The notes under the pieces are model-generated. The model worked only from the letters and a program-made list of their open reading frames with translations. It did not search any database and had not been told where the DNA came from. From CAZYWA01 sp964650975 [NCBI: uncultured bacterium] (GTDB taxonomy: Bacteria; JADJOY01), in the NCBI GenBank assembly GCA_964650975.1, contig CAZYWA010000132.1, positions 4,371 to 16,633 of the forward strand: a stretch of 12,263 bases of DNA, in the 5' to 3' direction. Shown here piece after piece: positions 1-6,680 of the stretch (positions are counted from its first letter, which is position 1; each line of letters starts with the position of its first letter). Both the position numbers and the translations under genes were made by a program.

Positions 1-543
1 TTCCAGCCGCAGCAAGCCGCCTTGGCGGTCGCGTGGCGGCCGACGTCCTCGCTGCTCGGCACCGTGCAGCTCACCTGGCGCGACTGGTCGGCCTACGTCC
101 CGCCGATCCCCAAGACCAAGACCGTGCTCACCGGCGGGCTCGCCGACCTCTTGCCGTCGTTGCCCGAGTTTCCGGTGCCCGATCCCAATTTTCACGACAC
201 GTTCGAGCCGGCGGTGGGGATCGAGTGGAATCTCGAGCCGTGGGAGAAGGTGGGGCTCGGGCTGCGTGCCGGCTACTTCTACCGGCCGAGCCCGGTGCCC
301 AATCAGGGCGGCACCACGAATCTGGTCGACAACGACGTCCATGGCGTGAGCGCGGGCGTCGGGGTCGCCGTGCGCACGCTGGAGGAAGTGCTGCGCGGTC
401 CGATCCGCTTCGATCTGAGCGGCGAGGCGCAGCTCCTGGCCGATCGTTACACGCGCAAGACCGATCCCGCCGACGCGACTGGCGACTACCACTCGGGTGG
501 GCACGTGCTCGCGATCGGGCTCACCTCGAGCATCACCTATTGA
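1..543 (+). CDS. FadL/OmpP1-family outer-membrane transporter, C-terminal part (5' end outside window)
   Basis: The frame is open from base 1 to the TGA at 541-543, giving 180 visible residues of a longer protein. FadL/OmpP1/TodX proteins are 14-stranded outer-membrane barrels that admit long-chain fatty acids or other hydrophobic compounds. The visible part has the hallmarks of the last strands. There is an RAGYFYRPSPVPNQ segment (about residues 89-102), matching the family's conserved R-x-GY-x-Y-x-PSPVP. A DND-H-x(3)-AGVGV segment follows (about 109-122). Alternating hydrophobic strands lead to a C-terminal SSITY, a terminal aromatic residue typical of barrel proteins recognised by the BAM complex. 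The next gene starts 8 nt downstream on the same strand, so the two are probably co-transcribed. The family call is fairly firm; the substrate cannot be told. Confidence 0.82.
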   Translation, partial: FQPQQAALAVAWRPTSSLLGTVQLTWRDWSAYVPPIPKTKTVLTGGLADLLPSLPEFPVPDPNFHDTFEPAVGIEWNLEPWEKVGLGLRAGYFYRPSPVPNQGGTTNLVDNDVHGVSAGVGVAVRTLEEVLRGPIRFDLSGEAQLLADRYTRKTDPADATGDYHSGGHVLAIGLTSSITY

Positions 544-551
544 GAACCGTG

Positions 552-1919
552 ATGGTGAGGCCCGGAGAGGCTCGACCGCGAGCAGCCGCTGTCGCCGCGA
601 TCGCCGCGAGCGCGCTCGTGTGTGCGGGGTTTTGCGCAGGATGCGGTGCGCTCGCCAACGCCGGTCACGAGCAGAAGGGGGATTCCAACCTGCCCTCGGC
701 CGGCGTCGCTCCCTGGGACAAGGTGGACCTCGACGGCGATCCCACCAACCTGATCCAGCCGTGGCTCTTCGAGTCGAGCGGTGCGGGCGACGTGCTCGAC
801 GAGCCCGCCCTGGTCCACGACGGCTCTTCTTACACGCTCTTCTATCAGCGCTCGGGCGATTCGCGCTCGGCCGGCATCTGGCGAACGGCGGCCGGCACTC
901 CCGAGGATCTCTACCACGCCGGTCCTGGCGGACGCGTCATGACCGCGTCGGCCGCCTGGGAAGCGGGTCACGTGGGTGCGCCCTCGCTGCTGGTCGGTGA
1001 CGCCGCTTCGGGGTCGGACCGGCTCGCGCTCTGGTACGAGGGTGGCGACGCCGCGGGAATCGGATTCGCCACCAGCGCCGACGGGGAAACGTGGTCGAAG
1101 CGCGGTGCGCCGGTTTTGGTTCCCGATCAAGACTGGGAAGCGGGGTGGGTCGCATCGCCCACCGTGGTGCGCATGGGAGACGAGCTCTGGCTCTGGTACG
1201 AGGGCGGCGGCGGAACCGGGATCGGATTCGCGCGCTCGCCCGACGGCATCACCTGGGTGAAGGAAGACGCCGCCGGGCACCGTTCCGGAGGCGGGGCCCA
1301 CGACGTGCAGCCGGTCTTCACGCCGTCGCTGGCCTGGGAAGGAGCGTCGGTCCCGAGCCTGGCGCCGGGGCGCGTCGGCCGGCCGAACGTCGCGGTCGAC
1401 CTCGACCTCCATCCGCCACGCCTCGGCCTCTACTACACGGGGTTCGTGCCGATCGCGTCGAATCCGCTCGCGGACGCCGAGCAGCCGGACGCGACACCCG
1501 GCTCGGTGAATCAGTCGATCGGTTACGCCGCGAGCCTCGACGGTGTGCACTGGACACGCGCCGATCCGGGCATCAATCCGATCGTCGCCGAGAAGACTCC
1601 CGTGCAGCTCGGCAGCGTGCCGTTTCCGCCCCAGTTCGCCGCGCAATTGCCACGGGTCGTGCTCGACGTGCTCGACGCGGTGCTCGGTGTCGGCGACGAC
1701 GGCAACCCCAAGATCCCCGCTCTCGAGACCGTCATCGACGAAGGCGCCGCCAGCGTCATCCCCGACGGTCCCAACCACTTCGTGATGGTGTTCACGCAGG
1801 GAAACTCGCTGTTCGTCCCGCTCGCGATCGACCTGCCGCCGAGCAGCGTGACGACGCCACTGGGTCTCCTGGTGCAGGACACGACCGCCGGCATCGCGCT
1901 GGCGCGAAACCGGCCGTGA
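552..1919 (+). CDS. Exported five-bladed beta-propeller (GH43/GH32-like) protein, possible lipoprotein
   Basis: 455 residues from the ATG at 552; a GAGA lies 6 nt upstream, and in-frame TTG 540 and GTG 549 are alternatives. The N-terminus is a signal peptide: basic residues, then an Ala-rich core (about 10-27). C31 follows C-A-G, a poor lipobox with Cys instead of Leu at -3, so either lipidation or signal peptidase I cleavage near ALA/NAG is possible. The body repeats a blade motif of the GH43/GH32 fold: LALWYEGG-x(3)-GIGFATSADGETW (about 158-181), LWLWYEGG-x(3)-GIGFARSPDGITW (about 212-235), and a third LGLYYTGF with IGYAASLDGVHW (about 291-334). These families bind or cleave glycans, but I cannot assign catalytic carboxylates, so hydrolase activity is not claimed. 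It sits directly behind a FadL barrel gene. It converges with the membrane protein gene 18 bp further on. Confidence 0.78.
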   Translation: MVRPGEARPRAAAVAAIAASALVCAGFCAGCGALANAGHEQKGDSNLPSAGVAPWDKVDLDGDPTNLIQPWLFESSGAGDVLDEPALVHDGSSYTLFYQRSGDSRSAGIWRTAAGTPEDLYHAGPGGRVMTASAAWEAGHVGAPSLLVGDAASGSDRLALWYEGGDAAGIGFATSADGETWSKRGAPVLVPDQDWEAGWVASPTVVRMGDELWLWYEGGGGTGIGFARSPDGITWVKEDAAGHRSGGGAHDVQPVFTPSLAWEGASVPSLAPGRVGRPNVAVDLDLHPPRLGLYYTGFVPIASNPLADAEQPDATPGSVNQSIGYAASLDGVHWTRADPGINPIVAEKTPVQLGSVPFPPQFAAQLPRVVLDVLDAVLGVGDDGNPKIPALETVIDEGAASVIPDGPNHFVMVFTQGNSLFVPLAIDLPPSSVTTPLGLLVQDTTAGIALARNRP

Positions 1920-1937
1920 TCCAGCCGCCGAGCTGAT

Positions 1938-3593
1938 TCATAGCCGCGGCAGGATCGTCGCGGGCTCGAGACCGAGCAGCGCCTCGGTGTCGAGGAGAAG
2001 TGGCGGCGCGAGAGCGGTGATGCACACGTGGCGCGCGAGCACTCGCTCCGGATCGGGATCTCTCCACGCGAGGGCGGCACGCAGCGGGGCGGCCCGGTCG
2101 AGACGGTCGAAGGAGTGGGTCGCGTCGTTCCATCGCACGAAACGCTCTCCGTGGCCGCCGAGCTCGGGCGCGCCGCTGGGACAGGCATCGACCACGTGGC
2201 TCGACGACGAGCCGTCGACCCAGTGGACGGGCCGGCTCAGGGCGTCGCGCTGAGCGAGCTCCAGCACCACGGCATCCACGGCGCCGCGATCGAGCTTCTC
2301 TTCGCCCACCAGCACGACCGAGCCGCCCGGCTCGGTGCCGGCGAGCAGGCTGAGCAGCGACTGCGCGGCGCCGTGGACTCGTTCGCCGTGCGAGCGAGTC
2401 CACGCGTTCAGGAACTGGAGGTGCGAGAGCATCGCCGCGACCAGCAGCGCCCCCAGTGCCGTCCGCACGGCCGGCATCTTGGGCGCCTTTCCACCGAGCA
2501 ATTCTCCCAGCAACAACGACGCGCCCAGGGTCGCGAGGTAGAGCTCGCCGGTCTTCTCGAAGTTGTCGCCGGAAAGCTGGAAGCCCACCGGCAGATAGCC
2601 GAGACCGATCAAGAGTGCCGCGCGGCTGACGCTGGCCCCCAGCGGAGTGCGCTCGCGAAGCCGCGCCAGCGTGGCACCGGACCACACCAGCGCGCAGAGC
2701 GCCGCGTGCGTGGGGAACCAGTCGGTCGCGGCTTCCTCGGATGCGAACGGGATTCCTTCGAAGCGGATGAGGTCGGTGAAGAGCTTGCGGATCAACACCT
2801 GCGGATGGAGGAACCGCAGGATGTCGCGAAGCAGCGCCGCGTCCGCGGGAGATGTCGCGTTCGAAGGATCGAAGAGCGACACCCAGAACGGGCGCACCAG
2901 GAACGGCAACGCGAGCGCCGTGATCACGATCCAGCTCGCGACCGCCCGGGCGCGCCAGCCGGGCGCCGGATGCGTGCGGCTCCACTCGAGCCCGATATCC
3001 AGGAGCAGCAGGGGCGGCAGCGCGAAGGAGAGCTCCTTGGTGCCCAGCGCCGCGAGGTACGCCATCAGCGCCAGCAGCAACGCCGCGCGCGATCCGCGCT
3101 CGCGCCACCGGTCGAGCCCCGCGATGGTCGCAAAGAACAGCACCGCGAACATCGGGTACTGCGAGTGCGCCTCGACGGAGATCACGTCTTGCTGGAGCGG
3201 GTTCACCACGAAGAGCAGCGCCGCCCACGCCGCGGCGCGCGGGCTCATCCCGCGTCGCAGCGCGTAACCGTGGAGGAGGCCCGCCGCGAGGAAGTGACAC
3301 GCGACGCCGAAGAAATGGAACGCGAACGAGCTCGGGCCCACCAGCCGGTAGGTGGCCCACCACGAGAGCAGGATGAACCAATCGCTCAACCCCTTTGGGT
3401 TTTCCAGGATGAAGGCATACGTCCGGTATGCCTCGCGAAGCGAGCCCGCCTGGGTCGCCTGCCGCGACAGGCCGTGCAGCACCCAGGTGTCGGTCTCCCA
3501 GACCGGGATCGTGAGGGTGGTGGCGTAGGCGAGCCCCGCCGCCACGGCGAGCCCGAGCCACACCAGCGCACGCCGGTGGGGCGTCTCGGTCAT
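1938..3593 (-). CDS. Multi-spanning membrane protein, GT-C / TMTC-like glycosyltransferase candidate
   Basis: 551 residues, ATG at 3593 with GAGAG just upstream. A first membrane segment (about 9-30) is followed by WETD at 32-35, placed like the acidic metal/donor motif in the first external loop of GT-C enzymes. The stretch at about 88-160 resembles the TMTC/DUF1736 protein O-mannosyltransferase family: a FHFFGVACHFLAAGLL segment, then LLFVVNPLQQDVISVEAHSQ. A TKELSFALPPLLLLD segment (about 185-199) matches the family's KE-x(4)-LP signature. Several more membrane segments follow (about 220-240, 296-312, 325-340, 352-368, 376-395). A mostly soluble C-terminal region of about 150 residues has no TPR repeats, unlike eukaryotic TMTCs. 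GT-C enzymes move sugars from polyprenyl-phosphate donors on the outer face of the membrane. The gene lies 50 nt downstream of the Rieske gene, and co-transcription is possible. Fold assignment is moderate; donor and acceptor are unknown. Confidence 0.72.
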   Translation of the reverse strand: MTETPHRRALVWLGLAVAAGLAYATTLTIPVWETDTWVLHGLSRQATQAGSLREAYRTYAFILENPKGLSDWFILLSWWATYRLVGPSSFAFHFFGVACHFLAAGLLHGYALRRGMSPRAAAWAALLFVVNPLQQDVISVEAHSQYPMFAVLFFATIAGLDRWRERGSRAALLLALMAYLAALGTKELSFALPPLLLLDIGLEWSRTHPAPGWRARAVASWIVITALALPFLVRPFWVSLFDPSNATSPADAALLRDILRFLHPQVLIRKLFTDLIRFEGIPFASEEAATDWFPTHAALCALVWSGATLARLRERTPLGASVSRAALLIGLGYLPVGFQLSGDNFEKTGELYLATLGASLLLGELLGGKAPKMPAVRTALGALLVAAMLSHLQFLNAWTRSHGERVHGAAQSLLSLLAGTEPGGSVVLVGEEKLDRGAVDAVVLELAQRDALSRPVHWVDGSSSSHVVDACPSGAPELGGHGERFVRWNDATHSFDRLDRAAPLRAALAWRDPDPERVLARHVCITALAPPLLLDTEALLGLEPATILPRL

Positions 3594-3643
3594 GCTCTCG
3601 ATGGTGCGCCCCAGGGATCCTTGGATGGGCGGCGCAGGTCCGC

Positions 3644-3952
3644 TCAGGGAAGGTCCAGGATCACGTCACCGCCGTCGACGCGAGCCTCGAAGACGGGCAC
3701 GCAGGCGGTGGCATGGCTCAGACAGCGGCCGGTGGTCACGTCGAAGCGCCATCCGTGCCAGGGGCACGTGACGACGGTTCCCTCGAGGCGCCCCTCGCCG
3801 AGCGGACCCGCGCGGTGCGGACAGGTTCCCCCGATCGCGTACGGGGTGCCGTCGACCGAGAAGACGGCGACCGCGGGCCCGGCGTCCTCGAACTGGACGC
3901 CATGGCTCGATCCCAGCTCGCCGATCGCCGTTGCGCGAACCAGGCGTGCCAT
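3644..3952 (-). CDS. Rieske [2Fe-2S] ferredoxin-like protein
   Basis: 102 residues, almost exactly one Rieske domain. The cluster ligands are visible as C44-P-H46 and C63-P-W-H66, with 16 residues between the two pairs, in the contexts GTCPHRAGPLGEG and VTCPWHGWRFD. This is the spacing of Rieske ferredoxins of aromatic-ring dioxygenases and of NirD-type subunits. There is no signal peptide or membrane anchor, so it should be cytosolic and carry electrons. No oxygenase, reductase or nitrite reductase gene is in view, so the partner is unknown. It lies 81 bp downstream of infA on the same strand. A 6-bp hairpin (3964-3978) stands just before its start codon, and I see no convincing Shine-Dalgarno sequence. 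Family assignment is firm; function is open. Confidence 0.88.
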   Translation of the reverse strand: MARLVRATAIGELGSSHGVQFEDAGPAVAVFSVDGTPYAIGGTCPHRAGPLGEGRLEGTVVTCPWHGWRFDVTTGRCLSHATACVPVFEARVDGGDVILDLP

Positions 3953-3963
3953 CGATCGAGGTC

Positions 3964-3978
3964 GCGGGTGAGACCCGC
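3964..3978 (-). promoter_or_regulatory. Short hairpin between infA and the Rieske gene
   Basis: GCGGGT (3964-3969) and ACCCGC (3973-3978) are perfect reverse complements around a 3-nt loop. The stem ends 11 nt upstream of the Rieske ATG and about 55 nt past the infA stop. No T-run follows on the minus strand. It could be a weak terminator, an RNA-stability element or a structure near the ribosome entry site. A 6-bp GC stem can also arise by chance in DNA this GC-rich. Confidence 0.3.
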
Positions 3979-4033
3979 CTGGGGCGTGTGCTGGAAGACG
4001 AAGAGTGGGGATGCCGTGCGAGGTTTCCGCGCG

Positions 4034-4255
4034 TCAGCCTCGCTCGCGGTAGACGATGCGGCCGCGCGTCAGATCGTACGGCGTGATCTGGATCTTCACG
4101 CGGTCGCCGGGCAGGATCTTGATGTAATACTTGCGCATTTTCCCGGACACGTGGGCCAGAACCTTGTGGCCGTTGTCGAGCTGCACCGTGAACATCGCGT
4201 TGGGCAGGGACTCGACGATGGTGCCCTCGGCATCGATCAGATCTGTTTTCGCCAT
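4034..4255 (-). CDS. infA: Translation initiation factor IF-1
   Basis: 73 residues, the usual length for IF-1 (E. coli 72). The protein begins [19 protein letters not shown] and contains the conserved segments [20 protein letters not shown], then [14 protein letters not shown], and ends in the family-typical [14 protein letters not shown]-1 is a single OB-fold protein that binds the A-site region of the 30S subunit during initiation. I chose the ATG at 4255 because it gives the canonical MAK start; an in-frame TTG at 4270 would add five residues not found in the family. No Shine-Dalgarno sequence is seen in front, but a good sigma-70-like promoter is (4285-4314). Unlike the common arrangement, no ribosomal-protein or secY genes adjoin it; standalone infA copies are known in deltaproteobacteria-like genomes. 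Confidence 0.97.
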   Translation of the reverse strand: MAKTDLIDAEGTIVESLPNAMFTVQLDNGHKVLAHVSGKMRKYYIKILPGDRVKIQITPYDLTRGRIVYRERG

Positions 4256-4284
4256 GAGTGGTCGGCGCAAAAGCCGATCCGCGG

Positions 4285-4314
4285 ACTATGACCGACCATG
4301 CCGCGGAGTGTCAA
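4285..4314 (-). promoter_or_regulatory. Predicted sigma-70-type promoter of infA
   Basis: On the minus strand there is a perfect -35 TTGACA (4314-4309), an 18-bp spacer and a -10 CATAGT (4290-4285; 4 of 6 matches to TATAAT). Transcription would start near 4278, giving a leader of about 22 nt before the infA ATG at 4255. The spacer holds a CCGCGG palindrome (4301-4306), and TCCGCGGA (4278-4285) covers the predicted start site. Confidence 0.6.
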
Positions 4315-4402
4315 GGAACGCACTCGATCCGCGGATGGTTTCCCCGCGCGTGAGGCCCGAAACCGGCCGTGGTAGCATCGGGCGCGCCGAAGCGCTCCGC
4401 CG

Positions 4403-5578
4403 ATGGCCATTTCTGACACGATCCTCGTCGTAGACGACGACCGCGCGGTACGGCTGGAGCTGGCTCGCATGCTGCGCGAGCACGGCTTCTCCGTCGCCGA
4501 GGCGGCCGACGCCCAGGAGGCGCTCGCGGAGATGCGCTCGCGGGCGCCGCACGGCGCGGTGCTCGACGTGCTGCTGCCCGGTCCCGACGGCGTGGCGCTG
4601 CTCGGCTGGCTCAAGGCGATCGATCCCGACCTGGCCGCGGTCATGCTCACCGGGCAGGCCGACGTGCGCACCGCGGTCGCTTGCCTGACCAAGGGCGCCG
4701 ACGCGTTTCTGATCAAACCCGTCGAGCAGGCGGAGGTGCTCGCGGTGCTCAGGCGCGCGCTCGAGCGGCGCGCGCTGGTCGTCGAGCACCGCGAGTACCA
4801 GCGCAACCTCGAGGTGATGGTCGAGAAGCGCACCGGCGAGCTGAGCCAGGTCACCGAGCGGCTGCGCGAGCTCGACCAGCTGAAGAGCGAGTTCGTATCG
4901 CGGGTGAGCCACGAGCTGCGCGGCCCGCTCACGGTCATGCACACCAACCTCGCGGTGCTGCTCGAGCGCATGGCGGGGCCGATCACCGGCGAGCAGAAGG
5001 ATCTGCTGGAATCCTGTCAGTCGAACATCGATCGGCTGGCGCGGCTGGTGGACAACGTCCTCGACCTGTCACGGATCGAGTCGGGGCGCATAGAGCTGTG
5101 CGCCGATCACGTCGATCCGGCGCAGGTGATGCGTTCGGTGGTGAGCTACTACCAGCCGATCGCCCGTGAGCGCGCCATCGAGCTGGCGGGTGAGATCGAT
5201 GGCGCCGTCGACGGTCCGGTGTGGGCGGACGCCGACAAGATGCACCAGGTACTGATCAACCTGGTCGACAACGCCCTCAAGTTCACGCCTCGCGGCGGCA
5301 CGGTGCGGGTCTCGGTGAAGCCCGAGGGCGGCGCCGTTCGGTTCGCCGTGACCGACTCGGGGGTGGGCGTACCCGACCCGGACCGCGAGCGGATCTTCGA
5401 ACCCTTCGTGCAGGGCCGGCCGGCCGTCGGCAGCAAGCGTCGCGGTGCGGGCCTGGGCCTCGCCATCGCGCGCAGCCTGGTCGAGCTCCACGGCGGGACC
5501 CTCGAGCTGTCGAGCGCCGAAGGCCGAGGCTCGACCTTCGCCTTCACGATTCCACGGGCTCGGCCCTCGGCCAGGTAG
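4403..5578 (+). CDS. Soluble hybrid: N-terminal receiver domain fused to histidine kinase
   Basis: 391 residues. Residues about 6-122 are a CheY-like receiver: acidic pocket D11-D12-D13, phospho-acceptor D55 (AVLDVLLPG), T83 and K105 (K-P). A coiled-coil-like linker (about 123-160) leads to a HisKA domain with H170 in FVSRVSHELRGPLT. The HATPase_c domain has an N box (N286, N290 in NLVDNALKF), a G1 box DSGVGVP (318-324), an F box IFEPF (331-335) and a G2 box GAGLGL (348-353). All catalytic motifs are intact. There is no membrane segment or sensor domain, so input presumably comes by phosphotransfer to D55 or from a partner. The start at 4403 follows a 147-bp divergent gap from infA and has no clear Shine-Dalgarno sequence. 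No separate response regulator is in the window. The TRAP operon begins 204 bp downstream on the same strand; a regulatory link is only a guess. Confidence 0.93.
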   Translation: MAISDTILVVDDDRAVRLELARMLREHGFSVAEAADAQEALAEMRSRAPHGAVLDVLLPGPDGVALLGWLKAIDPDLAAVMLTGQADVRTAVACLTKGADAFLIKPVEQAEVLAVLRRALERRALVVEHREYQRNLEVMVEKRTGELSQVTERLRELDQLKSEFVSRVSHELRGPLTVMHTNLAVLLERMAGPITGEQKDLLESCQSNIDRLARLVDNVLDLSRIESGRIELCADHVDPAQVMRSVVSYYQPIARERAIELAGEIDGAVDGPVWADADKMHQVLINLVDNALKFTPRGGTVRVSVKPEGGAVRFAVTDSGVGVPDPDRERIFEPFVQGRPAVGSKRRGAGLGLAIARSLVELHGGTLELSSAEGRGSTFAFTIPRARPSAR

Positions 5579-5585
5579 CCGAGCC
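5557..5585 (+). terminator. Candidate hairpin terminator at the end of the receiver-kinase gene
   Basis: GGCTCGGC (5557-5564) and GCCGAGCC (5578-5585) form a perfect 8-bp GC-rich stem with a 13-nt loop. The loop contains most of the TAG stop codon (5576-5578). No T-run follows, so if it ends transcription it does so without the classical U-tract. Confidence 0.4.
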
Positions 5586-5652
5586 GTCTCGTATCCAGTG
5601 GGTGGGCGCTGGTCGCGGTCGGGTGGCGGCGCGGCACATCGACTCGTTCGCG

Positions 5653-5682
5653 TTGACGGCGCGCGCGCGGCTTGTGTACAAG
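5653..5682 (+). promoter_or_regulatory. Predicted promoter of the TRAP (tatT-dctQ-dctM) operon
   Basis: TTGACG (5653-5658, 5 of 6 matches to the -35 consensus), an 18-bp spacer and TACAAG (5677-5682, 4 of 6 matches to the -10). They lie in the 204-bp gap between the kinase and tatT. Transcripts would start near 5690 with a leader of about 95 nt. The -10 overlaps a small inverted repeat, CTTG (5671-5674) and CAAG (5679-5682), which could be an operator or chance. The rest of the gap shows no other gene. Confidence 0.45.
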
Positions 5683-5782
5683 GGGCCGCTTCCGCGCCTC
5701 GTGCTCGACCGGGCCGCCAGGTCTCGCGGCTCGCGTGGAACGCCACGCGCGCATTCCCATCCGACCCGCCGGAGGATCCCTG

Positions 5783-6667
5783 ATGATCCGAAGATACGCT
5801 TCCACGCTGGCTTGCGCTGGGCTGCTGATGCCGCTCTTCGCAGCGGACTGCAGCACCCAGCAGATGGCGGTGCGCGCGATGGCGCCCACCATGACCGACC
5901 TCTTGAAGCGCGTGAACGACCAGCCGGATCCTGGTCTGGTGCGGGACGGAGTGCCGTCCAACCTGCTGCTGCTCGACGGGCTCGCGTCCATCGATCCCGG
6001 GAACGACGACATGGCGGTGCTCACCGCGCAAGCCTTCTGCAGCTACGCGCTGATCTTCGTCATGGACGAGGACAAGGACCGCGCGCGCGTGCTGTTCGAG
6101 CAGGGTCGAGCCCACGCGCTGCGCGCCCTCGATGGCGATTACAAGGGTTTCGCGAAGGCGGCCGACGACGGCGACCTCACCTCGTTCGGCACCGCCGTCG
6201 ACAAGGTCAAGAAGGGCGACATCGCTCCGCTCTTCTGGCTCGGCAACTGCTGGGCGGGCGCCATCAACAGCTCGAAGGGCTCGGCCAAGGCGCTCATCGC
6301 GCTGCCCAAGGTCGAGAAGATCATGCAGCAGGCGGTGGCGCTCGACGAGACGTATTACTTCGCCGGCCCGCGGCTCTTCATGGGGATCTACTACGCGGGA
6401 CGCCCCAAGGCCCTGGGCGGCGAGCCCGCCAAGTCGAAGGAGAACTTCGACCGCGCGATCACGCTCACCGATGGCCACTTCCTGATGACCAAGGTCTTCT
6501 ACGCGCAGTACTACGCGGTACAGACCCAGGATCGGGAGCTCTTCGAGTCGCTGCTCAAGGAAGTGATCGCGGCGCCCGACGACATCGAGCCCGGCCAGAC
6601 CCTGGCGACGCGGGTCGCGAAGGAAAAGGCGAAGAAGCTGCTGGCCGACGCGGAGTCGCTGTTCTAA
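5783..6667 (+). CDS. tatT: TatT-type TRAP transporter T-component (periplasmic TPR protein)
   Basis: 294 residues from the ATG at 5783, chosen because GGAGG (5771-5775) lies 7 nt upstream; an in-frame extension to 5672 lacks this and reads as non-coding. The protein fits the TRAP transporter T-component family (TatT, first described in Treponema pallidum), a helical TPR-like protein that forms a trimer with the TatP binding protein. Recognisable family features are the early RAMAPTM segment, LVRDGVPSNLLLLDGL (about 53-68), a helix with SYALIFVMDEDKDRARVLFE, and the helical pairs LFWLGNCWAGAI and ETYYFAGPRLFMGIYY. The N-terminus is signal-like (RR, then a hydrophobic stretch to A20). The expected lipidated cysteine is C23, but it follows A-A-D rather than the usual small residue at -1. 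The stop is 13 nt before dctQ, so translation is probably coupled within an operon. Confidence 0.88.
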   Translation: MIRRYASTLACAGLLMPLFAADCSTQQMAVRAMAPTMTDLLKRVNDQPDPGLVRDGVPSNLLLLDGLASIDPGNDDMAVLTAQAFCSYALIFVMDEDKDRARVLFEQGRAHALRALDGDYKGFAKAADDGDLTSFGTAVDKVKKGDIAPLFWLGNCWAGAINSSKGSAKALIALPKVEKIMQQAVALDETYYFAGPRLFMGIYYAGRPKALGGEPAKSKENFDRAITLTDGHFLMTKVFYAQYYAVQTQDRELFESLLKEVIAAPDDIEPGQTLATRVAKEKAKKLLADAESLF

Positions 6668-6680
6668 GGAGCGTCACGAC

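Noticed and set aside
33-551. N-terminal extension of the propeller gene through the FadL gene's alternate frame
   Set aside because: The translation is Arg/Ala-rich noise overlapping a real gene, while a signal peptide starts exactly at the ATG at 552.
537-1778. 413-codon open frame on the minus strand
   Set aside because: It is antisense to the propeller gene and rich in Arg/Asp/Val with no domain; such frames are expected opposite high-GC genes.
1920-1937. Terminator between the convergent propeller and GT-C-like genes
   Set aside because: The gap is 18 bp and I found no convincing stem beyond a short GCCGCGGC palindrome at 1943-1950.
2028-3971. 647-codon open frame on the plus strand
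   Set aside because: It is antisense to the GT-C-like gene and the Rieske gene, both with clear motifs; it is Arg/Glu/Gln-rich and featureless.
4256-4270. TTG start adding five residues to IF-1
   Set aside because: The canonical IF-1 N-terminus begins at MAK, encoded from 4255.
4350-4378. Promoter for the receiver-kinase gene (TAGCAT at 4373-4378 with a poor -35)
   Set aside because: The -35 matches the consensus at only three positions, which is not better than chance.
5672-5782. Upstream extension of tatT
   Set aside because: The GGAGG ribosome site fits the ATG at 5783, and the extension would cover the predicted promoter region and leader.
5069-6478. 469-codon open frame on the minus strand
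   Set aside because: It is antisense to the histidine kinase ATPase domain and tatT, with no recognisable content.
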